DNA from: Bradyrhizobium sp. 186
Lineage (GTDB): Bacteria > Pseudomonadota > Alphaproteobacteria > Rhizobiales > Xanthobacteraceae
Assembly (NCBI RefSeq): GCF_023101685.1
Contig: NZ_CP082164.1
Span: 1,612,001-1,676,000, forward strand
Length of the DNA: 64,000 bases
Direction: 5' to 3'
How positions within the stretch are numbered: position 1 is the first letter of the stretch; every line of letters begins with the position of its first letter. A program made the translations under genes and the position numbers. The notes under the pieces are model-generated. The model worked only from the letters and a program-made list of their open reading frames with translations. It searched no databases and was not told the origin of the DNA. This document shows positions 46,112-56,010 of this stretch, piece after piece.

Positions 46112-46147
46112 ATAAAAAGCGCCGGGACCTTCAAGAAGATCCCGGCG
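46112..46147 (-). terminator. Rho-independent terminator after the GST gene
   Basis: In the minus sense the stem CGCCGGGA...TCCCGGCG with an extended CTT/AAG inner pairing is followed by CTTTTTATG. It lies 145 bases after the stop of the GST gene at 46293 and would also stop read-through from either side poorly, because the T-run is on one strand only. Confidence 0.7.
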
Positions 46148-46292
46148 AGTCTGGGAGAACGCACCAGAAGGGTGGTGATCTCCTTTGCCAGTCAAAAGCG
46201 ACCGGCTCCGCCGAGGGGCGGCGGATTGAGTTTGGCAAGCCTGCACAATTGTACGACGGCTAACGAGCAAGCCGCTGTTCTCGGAACTCTGA

Positions 46293-46892
46293 TCACTGAG
46301 GATGCCTTGTGCTTGCGATGCTCGGCCGCAAAGCTAATTGCTCGTGCCAGGCTGTCAGGTGCGGTCGTTGCGATCGCCAGGGGCGGTCGCCGAAGCGAAA
46401 GTCAAGATATTCAAGTGCGCAACCGACTGTTATGGTGCCGAGATCGGGATCGAGTGCCGGCGCGTTGGCGTCAAGGACGTCGAGGATCTTGCCGGTCCGA
46501 TCAAACTGAGCGTCGACCCATCCGCTCCAGCGGTGGCCTTCAGGCCGTAGGGTTTCTTGGCGGCAGACGACAGCCCGGTCCATGATGTCCAGGCCAAACA
46601 GTTCGAGCTTGAGCACTTGCCGGCGAGCTGGCCCAGGCGCCGGCAGCAATCCACCGTCTGCGAACTCGTCCAGGTACTCACAAATCAGGCTGCTATCGAA
46701 GAGAGTCTCGCCGGTATTCAATTGAAGCGTCGGTATGCGGGTCAACGGATTGAGTGCCGAAAGCTCAGAGTTCTCTTTGGTCGGCACCGCAGATGTCTCA
46801 ATGAGTTTGACACGATCGTCGATCCGCAGCTCCTTGGCAACTACCACGACTTTTCGCGCGTAGGGCGAGTTCGGCGACCAATAGAGCTTCAT
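46293..46892 (-). CDS. Glutathione S-transferase
   Basis: The 199-residue protein starts MKLYWSPNSPYARKVVVVAKEL, a complete thioredoxin-like N-domain with the usual SPYARK active-site segment, cis-Pro in TRIPTLQL and ETLFDSSLICEYLDE. A helical C-domain follows. It differs from the truncated GST at 27439 in class. Cytosolic detoxification or thiol transfer is likely; substrate unknown. Confidence 0.88.
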   Translation of the reverse strand: MKLYWSPNSPYARKVVVVAKELRIDDRVKLIETSAVPTKENSELSALNPLTRIPTLQLNTGETLFDSSLICEYLDEFADGGLLPAPGPARRQVLKLELFGLDIMDRAVVCRQETLRPEGHRWSGWVDAQFDRTGKILDVLDANAPALDPDLGTITVGCALEYLDFRFGDRPWRSQRPHLTAWHEQLALRPSIASTRHPQ

Positions 46893-47079
46893 GAGAATCT
46901 CCCGAGAAGAACCTATGAGTTGATGCCGTCGATGCCATGGTTGCGTCGGAATCGCCGGTTGGAGGCGGCCGCCATCGCATGGTCAAGTACGGAGCATCTT
47001 CTCAATGGAAACGTCGATCGTCATTTGGGTCGTTCGTGAGCGCATCCACCACTTGCCGTCGCCAGATGTCCTCCAGTTC

Positions 47080-47390
47080 GGCTTCCAAAACTAGCCTATG
47101 AACTTGATATGTTCAGGCGAAGCGATTTGAACTGAACGTGGTATCTGTCGCGCCGATAGGACGGGGGCCAGAGCTCCGCGACCGGTCGATCGGTGGTGCT
47201 GAATCGCTCTGGCGGAGCCGTGCGGGGCGATCGATAGAGCCTGCGAATGCAAGATCGGCCGTCCGCCAATCTCAACAGAAGATACGGCTATCTCGAAAAT
47301 GCGTTTGATGGTGGCGCCAGCGGTTGCCTAGCGTTGAACCGACACGATCGCAAAATATGCGACGCACACAATTCACTGCAGGGTGGGAAA
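47080..47390 (+). repeat. Roughly 300-bp intergenic repeat, copy A
   Basis: This copy matches 58567-58870 in the same orientation over nearly its whole length. Anchors include GCCTATGAACTTG, AGGCGAAGCGATTTGAAC (copy B: AAGCGAAG...), GGTATCTGTCGC, CGGCTATCTCGAAAA, GCGTTTGATGGTG, GCCAGCGG and GCGACGCACA. No open frame is conserved, so it is probably regulatory or a relic of an element. It ends directly before the ribosome site of the DUF485 gene. Confidence 0.85.
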
Positions 47391-47391
47391 T

Positions 47392-47646
47392 ATGCACAGA
47401 ATCGCCGAAGTGCGTGCATTATGCGTTGCTGCCAACAGGCCAGATACGCTCCGCGTCCGGTTGATGCTCGCGATGATCCTCTCATATTTGGGGATGATGG
47501 CCTTCGTGATCTACAGCGCACGGCACCCGGAGCCTGCCGCCATTGCCTCAACTACCTTTAGTCCAGCGATGATCGCGTTGGCCAGTTGCATGGCTGTCAG
47601 CGTTATCCTGACCGGGCTGTTCGTGTTCATGCGGCACGGAGATTGA
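47392..47646 (+). CDS. DUF485 small membrane protein
   Basis: The 84-residue protein has two membrane helices (MLAMILSYLGMMAFVIYSA and MIALASCMAVSVILTGLFVFM) as in DUF485/YjcH proteins, which pair with ActP-type symporters. The ATG at 47392 follows GGGTGGG. The stop is followed three bases later by the symporter start, so the two are a co-transcribed pair. Confidence 0.82.
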   Translation: MHRIAEVRALCVAANRPDTLRVRLMLAMILSYLGMMAFVIYSARHPEPAAIASTTFSPAMIALASCMAVSVILTGLFVFMRHGD

Positions 47647-47649
47647 GTG

Positions 47650-49281
47650 ATGCGTATGTCACGGAATGGCATGAGCCGCCTCCTGCTCGCGATTGCATAT
47701 ACCATCGGTGTTGGCGGATCGGCGTACTCGGCGCAGTCGGAGTCTCAAGCTCGCCAGGCTGACGGTTCGACCATCTTGTTCTTCGTAGTCTTCGCAGTGC
47801 TTACGCTGCTCATCAGCTTCTGGACGGCGCGCCGCGCAACCAGTTCATCGGAATATCTTACGGCAGGAAGCTCAATCTCGTCAGGACAGAATGGATTGGC
47901 CATTGCGGGCGATTACATGTCGGCCGGCGCCTTTCTCGGTCTGTCAGGTGCAATCTATGCTTCCGGCCTGGACGGAATGTTCCTCGCCGCAAGCTATTTG
48001 GCCAGTTGGCCCATTGTGCTGTTTCTCGTTGCGGAGCCGCTGCGTCGCCTTGGGAAGTATTCCTTCGCAGACGTGCTGACTCATAAATTGAGAGAGCGGC
48101 CGGTTCGCATTCTGGCGGGTTCGTCTACCCTCGTAATCGTGAGCTTCTACCTCGTCGCGCAAATGGTCGGCGCCGGCGAACTTATCTCCTTGCTGTTCGG
48201 AATCGGTTATTCGCCGGCGATCATCATGGTCGGCGCGCTCATGATTGTGTTTTCGACCCTCGGCGGCATGCGCGCCGCCACATGGGTACAGATCATCAAG
48301 GCCGTCCTGATGATTGGCGGAAGTTCCATGATCGCGGCGCTGGTCCTGGTTAGGTTCGGATTTGACATGTCGAACCTCTTCAAGACGGCGGTGAGCAATC
48401 ATCCGATCGGCCACGGGATTATGGACGTTCGTGGTTTCGCCCAGGATGGAGTTGCGACTCTGTCGCTGGGTGTCGGCGTCCTGTTCGGTACGGCCGGGCT
48501 GCCGCATATCTTGATGCGCTTCTTCACGGTCAGCGACGAGCGCGCAGCGCGTCTGTCGGTGTTCTACGCGACCTGCCTGATCGGCCTGTTCTTTGTGATG
48601 CTGTTTTTTATCGGATATGGCAGTATCGCGCTCCTCCGTGGCGATGCCACCTACGCCAGCCCCAATGGCGCACTCTTTGGCGGAAACAATCTGGCTCCCA
48701 TCCATCTGGCGAGGGCCGTTGGCGGAAGCATCCTAGCGGGATTCATCTCTGCGGTTGCGTTCGCGACGATCCTGGCAGTCGTCTCCGGACTGCTCATAGC
48801 GGGCGCTTCGTCAGCTGCCAACGACCTCGTCGTCGGTTTGTCCGGACGGCAACTCACTGAGCGCACGCGGCTCCAAGTGTCGCGGGTCTCCGCGGTGGCA
48901 TTGGGAGTGCTCGGCATATTGCTCGGACTGGCATGCGAGGGCCAGAATGTGGCTTACCTCCTTGCGCTTGCGACGGCGATCGCAGCCAGCGCCAACTTCC
49001 CTTTGCTGATCCTGGCAATCTACTGGGACGGCCTGACGACTCGTGGTGCAGTCATCGGTGGCAACTTCGGGCTAATCTCATCGGTTGTTCTAACGGCTAT
49101 GGGCCCGACGATCTGGTCAAAGGTGCTGGGTCTTGGTCCCGCGATCTTTCCGTACGACTCCCCGGCGCTCGTCACCTTGCCACTGACGCTGCTTGTCTGC
49201 TGGCTGGTATCGATCACCAAGGCAGAACCTGAGGGGGATTGGCGCCTAACGGGGCCATCCGTTGCGCGATACGTGGAGTAG
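47650..49281 (+). CDS. ActP-type solute:sodium (cation/carboxylate) symporter
   Basis: The 543-residue protein of the sodium:solute symporter family (ActP branch) has about 13 hydrophobic segments. Features are SEYLTAGSSISSGQNGLAIAGDYMSAGAFLG near the start, RMGGMRA-like FSTLGGMRAATWVQIIKAV, and LFGTAGLPHILMRFFTVSDERAAR. ActP imports acetate and other short carboxylates. The DUF485 gene lies upstream and mmsA downstream, suggesting uptake and catabolism of a branched or odd-chain acid. Confidence 0.9.
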   Translation: MRMSRNGMSRLLLAIAYTIGVGGSAYSAQSESQARQADGSTILFFVVFAVLTLLISFWTARRATSSSEYLTAGSSISSGQNGLAIAGDYMSAGAFLGLSGAIYASGLDGMFLAASYLASWPIVLFLVAEPLRRLGKYSFADVLTHKLRERPVRILAGSSTLVIVSFYLVAQMVGAGELISLLFGIGYSPAIIMVGALMIVFSTLGGMRAATWVQIIKAVLMIGGSSMIAALVLVRFGFDMSNLFKTAVSNHPIGHGIMDVRGFAQDGVATLSLGVGVLFGTAGLPHILMRFFTVSDERAARLSVFYATCLIGLFFVMLFFIGYGSIALLRGDATYASPNGALFGGNNLAPIHLARAVGGSILAGFISAVAFATILAVVSGLLIAGASSAANDLVVGLSGRQLTERTRLQVSRVSAVALGVLGILLGLACEGQNVAYLLALATAIAASANFPLLILAIYWDGLTTRGAVIGGNFGLISSVVLTAMGPTIWSKVLGLGPAIFPYDSPALVTLPLTLLVCWLVSITKAEPEGDWRLTGPSVARYVE

Positions 49282-49584
49282 ATCGATGCGCGAGCCCGAT
49301 CCGCACAAGTCGACGCCCGACAACATGAGCATTTCGGGGCGCATTCACGGCGAGAAGCAAACATAAGGTCGCGGGGAAAGTACGAGCGAACATGGCGCTC
49401 GTAGGCTGACTGACGGAACGCGGCGCAAGGACGAGTGCGGCGTTCGCCGAGGCTCTGCGGCTGTTGTTTGCCGATACCTTGGACGGGAACGGCGCGACCG
49501 ACGTAGCTTTACGTTTTGCAACCAGTGTTCGAGGTCGGTTGCCAACTCTTCGCATCGGTCATTCGGGTACCAAGGAGGTTCATC
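49282..49584. other. Intergenic leader of mmsA
   Basis: No gene seen. The 3' end carries CCAAGGAGG six bases before the GTG start of mmsA. Confidence 0.5.
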
Positions 49585-51084
49585 GTGGTTCGGCAAGTTC
49601 AGCATTATATCAATGGCCAGCGCGTATCTGGCCGCAACGAGCGGTCATCGTTCGTCTTCAACCCTGCGACCGGTGAGCAAGCGGCATCGGTGCCGATCGC
49701 GAACGCCGCGGATGTGGCGGATGCCGTCGCTGCAGCCGTGAAGGCCGCGCCGGGGTGGGCGGCGACGACGCCCTTGCGACGAGCGAGGATCCTCAACCGT
49801 TTCCTCAGAATCCTCGAGGAACGGACGAGCCAGCTCGCGGACGTTATCGTCGCCGAGCATGGAAAGGTCCACTCCGACGCGGTCGGCGAAATTCAGCGTG
49901 GTATGGAAGTTGTCGAGTTCGCGACGGCCGCCCCGCAGCTGTTGAAGGGCGAGATCACCGAGAACGTCGGAACGCGCGTCGATAGCTACTCGATGCGCCA
50001 GCCTCTCGGCGTGGTCGCCGGCATTACCCCGTTCAATTTCCCCGCCATGGTGCCGATGTGGATGTTTCCCGTGGCTCTTGCCTGCGGCAACACCTTCATC
50101 CTGAAGCCCTCCGAGCGCGATCCGTCGGCGTCCGTGATCGTGGCAGAATGGCTCAAGGAAGCGGGTCTGCCCGACGGCGTATTCGGGGTGGTCCATGGCG
50201 ACAAGGAGACCGTCGACGCGCTGCTGCATCATCCCGACATCTCGGCGATCAGCTTCGTGGGATCCACGCCGATCGCAAAGTACATCTACGAGACCTCCGC
50301 CAGCACTGGAAAGCGCTGCCAGGCGCTGGGCGGTGCCAAGAACCACATGATCATCATGCCGGACGCGGACATGGACCAGGCGGTCGATGCCCTGATGGGC
50401 GCCGCCTTCGGCTCGGCCGGTGAGCGTTGCATGGCGATCTCCGTCGCAGTGCCGGTCGGCGAGACAACTGCGAACCGGCTGATCTCGGCGCTGGAGCCGA
50501 AGATCCACAGCCTCAAGATCGGACCTGGCACGGATCCTGAAGCGGAAATGGGGCCGCTGGTCACGAAGCAGCACTTGGACAAGGTCAGGGGCTATATCGA
50601 CGCCGGCGTCGCAGAGGGTGCCAAGCTGCTCGTCGACGGGCGCGGCTTCAACATGCAGGGCTACGAAGACGGCTACTTCATCGGCGGGTCGTTGTTCGAT
50701 CATGTCACTCCGAACATGAAGATCTACAAGGAAGAGATCTTTGGCCCCGTGCTGTCCGTCGCCCGTGCGGCCGACTACGACACTGCCGCGCGCATGATCA
50801 ACGAGCACGAGTTCGGCAACGGCACCTCGATCTTCACGCGTGACGGCGACGCGGCTCGGGAGTTCGCGCACAAGATCAAGATCGGCATGGTCGGCATCAA
50901 CGTGCCGATCCCGGTACCGATGGCATTCCATTCCTTCGGAGGCTGGAAGGCGTCGATCTTCGGCGACCACCACATGCATGGCCCGGAAGGCGTCCGCTTC
51001 TATACCCGGATGAAGACGATCACGAGCCGCTGGCCAACCGGCATTCGCGCCGGCGCCGAGTTCGTGATGCCCACCATGTCATGA
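49585..51084 (+). CDS. mmsA: Methylmalonate-semialdehyde dehydrogenase (CoA-acylating)
   Basis: The 499-residue aldehyde dehydrogenase matches MmsA in length and motifs: [50 protein letters not shown], the catalytic Cys in [15 protein letters not shown], and the tail [31 protein letters not shown] at 49585 is chosen because AGGAGG lies six bases before it; a longer frame from 49516 has no such site. It converts methylmalonate or malonate semialdehyde to propionyl- or acetyl-CoA in valine, inositol or pyrimidine breakdown. Confidence 0.93.
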   Translation: MVRQVQHYINGQRVSGRNERSSFVFNPATGEQAASVPIANAADVADAVAAAVKAAPGWAATTPLRRARILNRFLRILEERTSQLADVIVAEHGKVHSDAVGEIQRGMEVVEFATAAPQLLKGEITENVGTRVDSYSMRQPLGVVAGITPFNFPAMVPMWMFPVALACGNTFILKPSERDPSASVIVAEWLKEAGLPDGVFGVVHGDKETVDALLHHPDISAISFVGSTPIAKYIYETSASTGKRCQALGGAKNHMIIMPDADMDQAVDALMGAAFGSAGERCMAISVAVPVGETTANRLISALEPKIHSLKIGPGTDPEAEMGPLVTKQHLDKVRGYIDAGVAEGAKLLVDGRGFNMQGYEDGYFIGGSLFDHVTPNMKIYKEEIFGPVLSVARAADYDTAARMINEHEFGNGTSIFTRDGDAAREFAHKIKIGMVGINVPIPVPMAFHSFGGWKASIFGDHHMHGPEGVRFYTRMKTITSRWPTGIRAGAEFVMPTMS

Positions 51085-51092
51085 TCGCAACG

Positions 51093-51125
51093 GCCGGCCC
51101 GCTGCTTACCCGGCAGCGGGCCGGC
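51093..51125 (+). terminator. Strong hairpin after mmsA
   Basis: A perfect 13-bp GC stem (GCCGGCCCGCTGC with its complement) with a 7-base loop starts 9 bp after the mmsA stop. No U-run follows, so termination could be Rho-assisted. Confidence 0.65.
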
Positions 51126-51586
51126 TCCTGAAGAAACCGCCGATTGTGAAAACGTGGCGGCCGTGACCAGGAATGCAGCTACTCCATCGCCTTGCGCGAA
51201 GTACGCCGGCTTACGGCATCATCAGAGTTCACTGAGCGAGCAGCCAAACACACTGCGTTCGGCGCTTTGGGAAGGTGGTGAGAACTGTCCGCTCACATGC
51301 ACACATGGTTCTCTTTCCATGAAATCTATGAAGCCGGCTACTCCGCTGGCCTTGTGGGCGACTATAAATGTCCTTTTCTAGAATTTAGCCCTCATTGGTG
51401 GTGCTGGCACGCCGGCAATTTCGTCGGTCATCACACCATGTGCTCGCAACTTGAGGCCATCTTACTCGTCTACGGACAGGACTGATATTGCCAATGGGTC
51501 GACTGCTTGTTGGCGGCATTTGCGGCTATTCGGAATGTGTTCCGGGCGAGCCGGTTCGGGGACTGTGGGCTCGTCAATCGGTCGAG
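51126..51586. other. Region between mmsA and the KdpE-like gene
   Basis: Only the doubtful small frame at 51297-51485 was seen. No repeat or RNA gene recognised. Confidence 0.4.
51297..51485 (+). CDS. Orphan 62-residue Trp/His/Cys-rich ORF, doubtful
   Basis: The frame MHTWFSFHEIYEAGYSAG...HWWCWHAGNFVGHH...YGQD has six His, four Trp and three Cys, a composition unlike antisense shadows. There is no overlapping gene on either strand. No good ribosome site is visible, and I recognise no family. Could be a small metal-binding protein or chance. Confidence 0.3.
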   Translation: MHTWFSFHEIYEAGYSAGLVGDYKCPFLEFSPHWWCWHAGNFVGHHTMCSQLEAILLVYGQD

Positions 51587-52292
51587 CTAGTTTCTAGAAC
51601 CTTTTTCGAGCCGATAGCCGATCCCCGATTCGGTGATCAGCAGACGCGGATGATTGGGGTCCGGCTCGATCTTCTGGCGGAGCTTGCGCACCAATATTCG
51701 GAGGTACTGGATGTTATCCCGCTGGTTACCGGTCCAAATCTCCCTCAGCAACTGATCGTGGGTGACCACGAGCCCGACATGTTTCGCCAGGATATGCAAC
51801 AAGTGATACTCCTTGCGCGTCAGCTTGATCCTGGTGTTGGCGAGCAACACCGTCCGGCCGGCAAGATCGACGGCGAGCGGCCTAACCACGACCACCGGGC
51901 TCTCGATCGCGCGCTTGAATTGTCGACGCAACACGGCTTGGCCGCGGGCAAGAAGCCCGGCCATGCCGAATGGCTTCGCTACATAGTCGTCGGCGCCCGA
52001 CCGCAGCAGGCGAACCATCTCGTCCTCGTTGGATTCGGCGGAGAGAACGATGACCGGAACGTTGGACCAGGAGCGCAGCCGCTCGAGCGCCTCGCCGCCG
52101 TGTAGGTCCGGCAAACTGAGATCGAGAATCACGAGGTCAGGCGGATTGAACGTTGCGGTCTTTAGGCCATCGGCCGCGTTCTCCGCCTCGACGACTGAAA
52201 AGCCATGGACGGTGAAGCCCGACCGCAAGAGGCTACGCATCTTTGGGCTCAGCTTCGATCAGCAGGACGAGACTGCCCGGCTTATTCACCAT
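51587..52292 (-). pseudogene. KdpE-like OmpR-family response regulator, frameshifted near the start
   Basis: From an ATG at 52292 the first codons read MVNKPGSLVLLIEAEPK, the beta1 strand of a receiver. After one extra base at about 52243 the next frame continues MRSLLRSGFTVHGFSVVEAE to 51587, with phospho-Asp in LVILDLSLPD, Lys in VAKPFG and an OmpR winged HTH (KLTRKEYHLLHILAKHVGLVVTHDQLL). The acidic pocket is IEAE, not IDDE. The downstream frame could begin at its own ATG (52240) but would lack beta1. No KdpD or kdpFABC genes are nearby. Confidence 0.78.
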
Positions 52293-52410
52293 CGCTGGCG
52301 GCAGGTTCGGTAGGGCTGTTTGCGGATCGCAGGCAGCCGGATTGGGCCGTGTTGCCGACACCCATCCGCAGTCTCCAAGATGGCTTGGTCGTGTCCAGAG
52401 CCGGCCGCCT

Positions 52411-53808
52411 CTACATCGCCTTGACGATGTTCTCGGTGACCTTCTTGGCGTCGCCGAGCAGCATCATGGTGTTGTCGCGATAGAACAGCGGATTGTCGAT
52501 GCCGGCATAGCCGGAGGCGAGCGAGCGCTTGATGAACATCACGGTGCCGGCCTTCCAGACCTGGAGCACAGGCATGCCGTAGATCGGCGAGGTCTTGTCC
52601 TCTTCGGCCGCCGGGTTGGTGACGTCGTTGGCGCCGATCACGAAGGCAATGTCGGCCTGCGCGAACTCGGAGTTGATGTCCTCGAGCTCGAACACTTCGT
52701 CATAGGGAACGTTGGCCTCGGCCAGCAGCACGTTCATGTGGCCGGGCATGCGGCCTGCGACCGGGTGAATGGCGTACTTCACCTCGACGCCTTCCTTCTT
52801 CAGGATGTCGCCCATTTCGCGCAGGGCATGCTGGGCCTGCGCCACCGCCATGCCATAGCCGGGCACGATGATGACCTTCTGCGCGTTCTTCATGATGAAG
52901 GCGGCATCGTCGGCCGAGCCGAGCTTGGCGGGCTTCTGCTCGCCCGTACCGCCGCCGGCCGCCGCGGTCTCACCGCCGAAGCCGCCGAGGATGACCGAGA
53001 TGAAGGACCGGTTCATCGCGTGGCACATGATGTAGGACAGGATCGCGCCCGAGGAGCCAACCAGCGCGCCGGTGATGATCAGCGCCGAGTTGCCGAGCGT
53101 GAAGCCGATGCCGGCGGCGGCCCAGCCGGAGTAGGAGTTCAGCATCGAGATCACGACCGGCATGTCGGCACCGCCGATCGGGACGATCATGAGCACGCCG
53201 AGTGCCAGCGCGATGATGACGATCAGCCAGAAGTCGAGCGCGCTACCCGACATCACCAGCCCAACGATGAAGAACACCAGCGCCACGGCGAGCGCGATGT
53301 TGATGATGTGGCGGAACGGCAGGATGATCGGCGCGCCGCTCATCCGCGCGGACAATTTCAGGAACGCGATCACCGAGCCGGTGAAGGTCAGAGCGCCGAT
53401 GGCGACGCCGAGCGACATCTCGACCAGGCTCTGCGGATGGATGTTGCCGGGCGTACCGATGTCGAAGGCCTCGGGCGCGTAGAACGCGCCGGCGGCGACC
53501 AGCACCGCGGCCATACCGACCAGCGAGTGGAAGGCCGCGACCAACTCCGGCATCGAGGTCATCGGCACCCGGCGCGCAATGACGGCACCGACGCTGCCGC
53601 CGATGGCGATGCCGAGGATCACGAGGATCCACGCGAGACCGTCCGCCGGCGGATGGCTTGCCAGTGTGGTGGCGACGGCGATCGCCATACCGATCATGCC
53701 GAAGAAATTGCCCTGCCGGGATGAGGCGGGGCTGGATAGCCCGCGCAGTGACAGGATGAACAGCACACCCGCCACGAGATACAGAACTGCAGCCAGATTG
53801 GCGTTCAT
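52411..53808 (-). CDS. pntB: NAD(P) transhydrogenase subunit beta
   Basis: The 465-residue PntB has about nine membrane helices followed by the NADP-binding domain III (KVIIVPGYGMAVAQAQHALREM, IHPVAGRMPGHMNVLLAEANVPYDEV, FVIGANDVTNPAAEEDKTSPIYGMPVL). It couples proton entry to hydride transfer from NADH to NADP. Intact. It is downstream of pntA2 and the disrupted pntA1, so polar effects of the IS may lower its expression. Confidence 0.95.
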   Translation of the reverse strand: MNANLAAVLYLVAGVLFILSLRGLSSPASSRQGNFFGMIGMAIAVATTLASHPPADGLAWILVILGIAIGGSVGAVIARRVPMTSMPELVAAFHSLVGMAAVLVAAGAFYAPEAFDIGTPGNIHPQSLVEMSLGVAIGALTFTGSVIAFLKLSARMSGAPIILPFRHIINIALAVALVFFIVGLVMSGSALDFWLIVIIALALGVLMIVPIGGADMPVVISMLNSYSGWAAAGIGFTLGNSALIITGALVGSSGAILSYIMCHAMNRSFISVILGGFGGETAAAGGGTGEQKPAKLGSADDAAFIMKNAQKVIIVPGYGMAVAQAQHALREMGDILKKEGVEVKYAIHPVAGRMPGHMNVLLAEANVPYDEVFELEDINSEFAQADIAFVIGANDVTNPAAEEDKTSPIYGMPVLQVWKAGTVMFIKRSLASGYAGIDNPLFYRDNTMMLLGDAKKVTENIVKAM

Positions 53809-53850
53809 CTCAGGTCCCCTTTGTCTTCGTCACCCCGAGGTGCACGCCGC

Positions 53851-54168
53851 TCACTTCACCTTCTTCTTGTACATCGCCAGCATGCGCTGGGTGACAAGGA
53901 AGCCGCCGAAGATATTCACGCAGGCAAAGATCAGCGCGATGAAGCCGAAGCCGCGTGCCCAGCCGCTTCCGCTGGAGATCATGCCGACGCCGACCGCGAG
54001 CAGCGCGCCGACCACGATCACCGAGGAGATCGCGTTGGTCACGCTCATCAGCGGCGTATGCAGCGCCGGGGTCACCGACCACACCACGAAATAGCCGACG
54101 AAGACGGCGAGAACGAAAATCGACAGCCGGAAGACGAAGGGGTCGACGACCTGTGCGATATGCTCCAT
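53851..54168 (-). CDS. pntA2: NAD(P) transhydrogenase subunit alpha, membrane part
   Basis: The 105-residue protein has three to four helices ([69 protein letters not shown]) with the conserved [13 protein letters not shown] segment of domain II alpha. The three-subunit (A1, A2, B) arrangement is typical of alphaproteobacteria. It starts 10 bp after pntA1 stops. Confidence 0.93.
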   Translation of the reverse strand: MEHIAQVVDPFVFRLSIFVLAVFVGYFVVWSVTPALHTPLMSVTNAISSVIVVGALLAVGVGMISSGSGWARGFGFIALIFACVNIFGGFLVTQRMLAMYKKKVK

Positions 54169-54592
54169 GGCGGCTCTCCTAAGCTTTCGGCTGGAAGTTC
54201 GGGTGGATGACGGCGCCGTCCCTGGTCAGCGCGGTGGCCTTGACAAGTTCGTCGTCCCAGTTCACGGCCAGCGCCTTGCTACCCTTGTCGACCATGGTCT
54301 CAATGAAATTGAACAAATTGCGCGCGTAGAGACTGGAAGCGGACGCCGCGACGCGGCCGGCCAAGTTGGTGTAGCCGACGATCTTGATGCCATCGACCTC
54401 GGCGACCTCGCCCGGCCTTGTACCCTCGACATTGCCGCCGCGCTCGACGGCGAGATCGACCAGCACCGAACCCGGCTTCATCGACTTGACCATGTCAGCC
54501 GAGACGAGCTTCGGCGCCGGCCGGCCCGGAATGAGCGCAGTGGTGATGACGATGTCCTGCTTCTTGATGTGCTCGGCGGTGAGCGCGGCCTG

Positions 54593-56010
54593 GAGCTGTC
54601 GCCGAAAGTTGGTGACGGCGGGAATCGGGAAGGCGGCATATCGTGGGGGTGCTTGACGCCTCCACTTCTCCACCGAAGGAGCGATATGCCGTGTCCAACG
54701 ATAACGTCATCCAACTGATTCAGCCAGGAATCTTCGACGATCAACTCACAGAAGTCTTGCGCAACGGGGCACGTGCCCTTCTCGCCAAAGCGGTCGAGGC
54801 TGAGGTCGCGGACTTTCTCGGCCAGCATGCCGATTTGAAGACCCGGGACGGCCACCAGCGCGTCGTCCGCCACGGTCACCTGCCGGAGCGCGAGGTGATG
54901 ACCGGCATCGGTCCGGTCGCCGTCCGCCAGCCACGTGTACGCGATCGTGAGGCGGCCGCTGCCGATCCTGGCCGCATCCGGTTCTCGCCGTCGATCCTGT
55001 CGCCCTACATGCGCCGCTCGAAGTCGATCGAAACGCTGTTGCCGATCCTATATCTGAAGGGTATTTCGACTGGCGACTTCTCCGAAGCGCTGGCGGCGCT
55101 GCTTGGCAAGGATGCTGCCGGGTTGTCGGCATCCGCCATCGGCCGACTGAAGGACGGCTGGCTCGACGAGCACGGCGCGTGGCAGAAGCGCGATCTGTCG
55201 GCCAAGCGCTACGTCTACATCTGGGCTGATGGCATCCATCTCGAAGCCCGCCTCGAAGACGAAAAGCAGTGCATCCTCGTGCTGATCGGCGCGACGCCGG
55301 AGGGCCGCAAGGAACTGGTCGGCTTCACCGATGGCGCCCGTGAGAGCGCGCACGACTGGCGCGATCTGCTGCTCGACCTGAAGCGGCGCGGGCTCGACGT
55401 GCCCCCGCAGCTCGTCATCGCCGATGGCGCACTCGGGTTCTGGAAGGCGGCCGGTGAGGTCTGGCCGAAAACGCGCGAGCAGCGCTGCTGGGTGCACAAG
55501 ACCGCCAACGTACTTGCCAAGCTGCCGAAGAGCCAGCAGCCGAAAGCCAAACGCGCGTTGCAGGAGATATGGATGGCCGAAACCAAGGCCACAGCCGAGC
55601 TGGCGTTCGACGCCTTCATCGAGAGCTACGCGCTGAAATACGAGAAGGCCGCCGATTGCCTGCGCAAGGATCGAGACACGCTGCTGGCTTTCTACGACTT
55701 CCCGGCAGAGCATTGGAAACACCTGCGCACGACCAACCCCATCGAAAGCACCTTCGCCACCGTGCGTCATCGCACGATCCGATCGAAGGGCTGTCTATCC
55801 AACAAGACCGCGCTCGCGATGGTCTTCAAACTGGTCGAGGGCGCCCAGAAAAATTGGCGTCGTCTCGATGGCCACAACCAGTTGCCAAAACTCGTTCTCG
55901 GTGTGACATTCAACAACGGGATCGAGGTCATCGCCAAGCCGACCGACCGTCAGCCCGCAACCGCCGCCGCCTGACCGGCTCCGGCCGTCACCAAAAATTG
56001 GCGATAGCTC
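54593..56010 (+). mobile_element. IS256-family insertion sequence, complete
   Basis: The 1,418-bp element has related ends GAGCTGTCGCC and GAGCTATCGCC followed inside by TTGGTGACGGC in both. It is flanked by a perfect 9-bp duplication, CGCGGCCTG, at 54584-54592 and 56011-56019. It carries one full transposase reading opposite to pntA1. Confidence 0.93.
54691..55974 (+). CDS. IS256-family (Mutator-type) transposase
   Basis: A GTG start with AAGGAG upstream gives 427 residues. DDE residues fit [14 protein letters not shown] (Asp), [12 protein letters not shown] (Asp) and [14 protein letters not shown] (Glu). The conserved [11 protein letters not shown] segment lies between the second Asp and the Glu. 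Intact and probably active. Confidence 0.94.
   Translation: MSNDNVIQLIQPGIFDDQLTEVLRNGARALLAKAVEAEVADFLGQHADLKTRDGHQRVVRHGHLPEREVMTGIGPVAVRQPRVRDREAAAADPGRIRFSPSILSPYMRRSKSIETLLPILYLKGISTGDFSEALAALLGKDAAGLSASAIGRLKDGWLDEHGAWQKRDLSAKRYVYIWADGIHLEARLEDEKQCILVLIGATPEGRKELVGFTDGARESAHDWRDLLLDLKRRGLDVPPQLVIADGALGFWKAAGEVWPKTREQRCWVHKTANVLAKLPKSQQPKAKRALQEIWMAETKATAELAFDAFIESYALKYEKAADCLRKDRDTLLAFYDFPAEHWKHLRTTNPIESTFATVRHRTIRSKGCLSNKTALAMVFKLVEGAQKNWRRLDGHNQLPKLVLGVTFNNGIEVIAKPTDRQPATAAA

Noticed and set aside
52243..53724. 493-codon + frame
   Set aside because: Shadow of pntB; His/Asp/Arg-rich composition and no family features.
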